This document shows positions 59,977 through 64,000 of a DNA stretch of 64,000 nt, one piece after another. The stretch is from assembly GCA_028753945.1 (NCBI GenBank), contig JAPNXP010000001.1, forward strand, positions 5,446,501 through 5,510,500, read 5' to 3'. Position 1 is the stretch's first letter. Each line of letters starts with the position of its first letter. Below the pieces are notes generated by a model, which did no database searches, was not told where the DNA came from, and saw nothing but the letters and a program-made list of their open reading frames with translations. Origin of the DNA: Hexactinellida sp. DTS-2022 (lineage: Eukaryota; Porifera; Hexactinellida). A program made the position numbers and the translations under genes.

Positions 59977-61065
59977 TTTTTTTCGCCATGTCATCATCAC
60001 TATGATGGTGTTAAAATATTTCAAAAGGTGTTACAGAAGGCATCGACCCTTACAGTGGCGGAAGTTTCCATTTACTTCACTTCATTTTAGAGATATTCAA
60101 GTCTGAGTAGAATATAATTGCTGATGACTCAGCATTTTTTATGTGAATGGTGGGTCATCACCCAACTTCAACTAACCCATTTTAAATATCGAATTAACAA
60201 AATTGTAAAAACACATTTTTTTGACGATGTCATCATCACCTGCAGGTGTCAAGACCCACTTGTATAGGTGGCACGTGCCATAAGGACCAATTGATAAATT
60301 GAAAGTTTGTTTCTATCTTCTATGATCTCTGAGATTTATGATATTTAATTAATTAGTATAAATAATTATTAATAATATTTATAATTTAACAACAATTTCA
60401 ATGTCAACTTATATTTATTAAGTTTAATTATTTTGTCATAAATAATTAATTAATTAATTTGGCTATCAAATTTCAATTCCGCACACTCGATAACCCCTAA
60501 TAAACAAATTGGGAGCATCTATATAAGTCATATACTGACTTAATTAATTAATATTAATTACGTCAGTATATTAACAGTGCAAGAGTATTCTTGCAGAAGG
60601 AAATATAATCACATAATCTGTCGTTGTTATGGAATGTAGAATCTTAGTTTTCAATTGGAAAATAGAAGCCTACTCGATCTCACAAGTTGAATCAATATAA
60701 TAATAACGAGTTGAAACAATAGAATTCGATTTAACACTTTCAATTGAACTGAAGTGTTAGTAAACAAAGGAAACTTGCAACTCAATTGTGGCACAAACTA
60801 AGTACAATTTGAAAATTCGTGCACTGTGAAAAGGTGTAGAATTTAATTCTCAATCGAATGCATATAAATTTAATTTTCGGGTACTATTTATTGTTGCTGT
60901 TTAAATATTAAACAGGTGCAAAAATGTGTCCAAAAAAATGTAATAAAAAATCGTGACCCCAGGTGCACATCTGTAACCCATGAGACACATATCCTAAAAA
61001 TTAGGGCTCTTAGTAAATAAAACTCTGTTCTGTGGAGAGGCTACGGATAAAAAATAATAATAAAA

Positions 61066-61184
61066 AATCCAAAATTGCATCCTGTGCCGACGCATGTTCC
61101 TTGGGTGGCACTATATTTTGTTGGTGGTTTATTGATAGTGCCTCCAATGGAACATGCTGTCGGCACAGGATGCAATTTTGGATT
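61066..61184 (-). repeat. Family hairpin 34
   Basis: Reverse orientation; flanks A and D. Both arms carry GCATCCTGTG; inverted counterpart of the hairpin at 1,643. Confidence 0.9.
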
Positions 61185-62517
61185 TTTTTTTCGCCAAGTC
61201 ATCATCACTATAAAGGTGTTAAATCATTTCAAAAAGGTGTTACAGAAGGCATCGACCCTTAGAGTGGTGGAAGTTTCGTTTTAGTTCACTTCCTTTTAGC
61301 GATATTCAAGTTTGAGTAGAATATAACAACTGATGACTCAGCATTTTTTATGGGAGTGTTGGGTCATCACCCAACATGAACTAACCCATTTTTAATATCG
61401 AATTAACAAAATTGTAAAAACACATTTTTTTAACGATGTCATCATCACCTCAAGATGTCAAGACCCACTTGTATAGGTGGCACGTGCCATAAGGACCAAT
61501 TGATAAATTGAAAGTTTGTTTCTATCTTCTATGATCTCTGAGATTTATGATATTTAATTAATTAGTATATATAATTATTAATATTATTTATAATTTAACA
61601 CCAATTTCAATGTCAACTTATATTTATTAAGTTTAATTATTTTGTCATAAATAATAAATAAATTAATTTGTCCATCAAATTTCAATTCCGCACACTCGAT
61701 AACCCCTAATAAACAAATTGGGAGCATCTATATAAGTCATATACTGACTGAATTAATTATAATTAATTACGTCAGTATATTAACAGTGCAATAATATTAA
61801 CGCAGAAGTAAATATAATCACATAATCTGTCGTTGTTGTGGTATGTAAAATCTTAACGGTTCTATCATAAACCATCTTTAGTTTAATGCCATTCATTCAT
61901 TACTTATTGATAATAAATTAAATTATTAGTTATTTATTTTAGCAATGTTATCCACGGTGATTTGAGTTTAGTCAACAAATTCCTTATATCATTATATTTT
62001 ATTTAATCCATTGTATAGTAATACTACAATTAAATAGAAGCCAGCTGGAATTTTTAAGTTGAATCAATATATTTATCTCAAGTTGAAACAATAGAGTAAG
62101 ATTTAACAAGTTAAATCAATATAATTATTACAAGTTGAAACAATAGAATTAGATTTAACACTTTTACTGAAATTGAAGTGCGAGTAAACAAAGAAATTTC
62201 AAACCCCATTTATGGCAGAAATTAAACATATTTTTGAAAATATTCCTCTCCCATCAGACGCAGAATTTTATGGTGAATCCAAATGTGAAATAAAATTTGG
62301 GGGTTTAGTAAAACATATTTTGAGTTATGGACCAGACAAATTTTGAAAGGTGTTAAAGATGTGTCAAAAATTCGTTAATCAAAAATCGTAACCCCAGGTG
62401 CAAATTGGACGGTCCATACGCACCTACATGCCAAGTTTCAGCCCATCAACTATAAAGCTCAGGCCAGGGCACCGTCTACGGAGAAAAAATAAAAATAATA
62501 ATAATAATAATATAAAT

Positions 62518-62634
62518 AAAGGCAGTGATTCCAATACTGGGCCACTATACTATAGTATAGTCGGCACAGTAATAATATACCAAAGCACTAAGACCAATAC
62601 TGGGCCACTATACTATAGTATAGTCGGCACAGTA
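62518..62634 (-). repeat. 60-mer array, 2 copies
   Basis: Between a C module and hairpin 35. Confidence 0.9.
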
Positions 62635-62636
62635 AA

Positions 62637-62755
62637 AATCCAAAATTGCAGCCTGTGCCGACGCATGTTCCTTTGGTGGCACTACATTTTGTTGGTTGTT
62701 TATTTATAGTGCCTCCAAAAGAACATTCTGTCGGCGCAGGCTGCAATTTTGGATT
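62637..62755 (-). repeat. Family hairpin 35
   Basis: Reverse orientation; flanks A and two 60-mers. Same private changes as the hairpin at 3,138. Confidence 0.9.
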
Positions 62756-64000
62756 TTTTTTTCGCCATGTCATCATCACTATGAAGGTGTTAAATTATTT
62801 CAAAAAGGTGTTACAGAAGGCATCGACCCTTAGAGTGGTGGAAGTTTCCATTTAGTTCATATAATTTTAGAGATATTCAAGTTTGAGTAGAATATAATAG
62901 CTGATGACTCAGCATTTTTTATGTGTGTGTTGGGTCATCACCCAACATCAACTAACCCATTTTAAATATCGAATTAAAAAAATTGTAAAAATACATTTTT
63001 TTGACGATGTCATAATCACCTCAAGGTGTCAAGACCCACTTGTATAGGTGGTACCTGGCATAAGGACCAATTTGATAAATTGAAAGTTTGTTTCTATCTT
63101 GTATCATCTCTGAGATTAATGAAATTTATCTAGTTAGTATAAATATTTAATTTATTTATTTATTATTTAACACCATTATTATATACAGCAAAATAAATTA
63201 AGTTCAATTATTTGCAATTATTATTAATTTCAATTGAATTTCACTATAATATTTGAATTCCACGCACTCGATAACCCCAATAATCTATTTGGAACCGTCT
63301 ATAAGTAAAATACAAAAGGAATAAATTATAATAAATTACGTCAGTACATTAATTGTGCAAGAATATTCTCGCGAAATAAATATAATCACTTTATCTGTCG
63401 TTGTTGTGGAATGTAAAATGTTAACGGTTCTATCATAAACCATCTTTAGTTTAATGCCATTCATTATGTATTGATAATAAATTATATTATTAGTTATTTA
63501 TTTTAGCAATGTTATCCATGGTTGGTTGAGTTGAGTCAACAAATTCCTTATATTATATTATTTAATTTAATCAATTGTATAGTAATACTAAAATTAAATA
63601 GAAGCCAGCTGGAATTTATAAGTTAAATCAATATAATTATCGCAAGTTGAATCACTAGAGTAGGATTTAACAAGTTAAATCAATATAATTATTACAAGTT
63701 GAAACAATAGAATTAGATTTAACACTTTACTGAAATTGAAGTGTCAGTAAACAAAGAAATTTCAACCCCAATTTATGGCAGAAATTGACCCCTTTATTGA
63801 AAAATTTCTTCTCCCATCAGACGCAGAATTTTATGGCGAATCCAAATGTGAAGTAAAATTTTGGGGTTTAGTAAAACATTTTTTGAGTTATGGACCAGAC
63901 AAATTTTGAAAGGTGTTAAAGATGTGTCAAAAATTTGTTAATACAAAATCGTAACCCCAGGTGCAAATTAGACGTCGACTCCGAATCTACATGCCAAGTT

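Larger units (their letters stand above)
45842..64000. repeat. Right repeat block of the same family
   Basis: Units run forward from 45,842 to 52,206, reverse from 52,207 to 53,120, forward to about 58,480 and reverse to the window end, where the block continues. It starts exactly at the ACTGTGCCGAC edge of a 60-mer array. Fourteen hairpins are present. Start modules are of D type in the first three units (46,290-48,880) and of C/C2 type later. No protein gene, RNA gene or autonomous element is visible; short open frames are hairpin and module translations shared between copies. Confidence 0.9.

Overview
The window is nuclear DNA of an animal. It holds a two-exon 26S proteasome ATPase gene (PSMC4/RPT3), a DET1 homologue, GT-AG introns, eukaryotic DNA transposons and very AT-rich non-coding DNA. 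An invertebrate, possibly an early-branching one such as a sponge, fits the compact genes, the 2A-containing integrase-type transposon and the beta-propeller gene, but that is inference; no species can be named from the sequence.

Layout. (1) Positions 1 to about 31,160 and 45,842 to 64,000 are two blocks of one complex repeat family. A unit is about 1.43-1.5 kb (long form) or about 0.85 kb (short form). In forward orientation the order is: optional ~60-bp palindromic repeats; a variable start module (called C, C2 or D, containing TCCGTAG); a common AT-rich body; a long (A) or short (B) end module; and a ~118-bp near-perfect hairpin with ~50-bp arms. I count 35 hairpins, one of them split by a later insertion, and about 40 copies of the 60-mer. 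Orientation is forward in 1-14,990, reverse in 14,990-28,326, forward in 28,330-30,215, and mixed to 31,160. In the right block it is forward in 45,842-52,206, reverse in 52,207-53,120, forward in 53,121-58,480, and reverse to the end. The two main forward-to-reverse switches (14,931 and 58,423) lie exactly inside hairpins built from two 5' arms. A 1,567-bp unit is repeated three times almost without change at 22,286-26,986.

(2) An apparently intact Ginger-like (integrase-type) DNA transposon lies at 8,888-12,750. It has 190-bp terminal inverted repeats, a 4-bp target duplication (TTGA) and a two-exon 835-residue transposase carrying a 2A-like translational recoding motif.

(3) The island 31,160-45,840 is low in the family repeat and carries the host genes: an intronless predicted N-myristoylated beta-propeller protein (+, 32,564-33,514), DET1 (-, 34,969-36,513) and PSMC4 (-, 37,082-41,161, with a 2.8-kb intron). 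Around and inside these genes sit many small non-autonomous transposons whose target duplications can be read directly: hAT-like (8 bp), TA-flanked pogo/mariner-like, 8-9-bp unclassified ones, and a decayed P-element-like transposase gene interrupted by two of them.

DET1 (a CUL4-DDB1 ubiquitin ligase adaptor) and PSMC4 (a proteasome ATPase) lie on the same strand 568 bp apart, both acting in ubiquitin-dependent protein turnover. Nothing in the sequence shows that they are co-regulated. Most of the window's interest is in the repeat family and the mobile elements.
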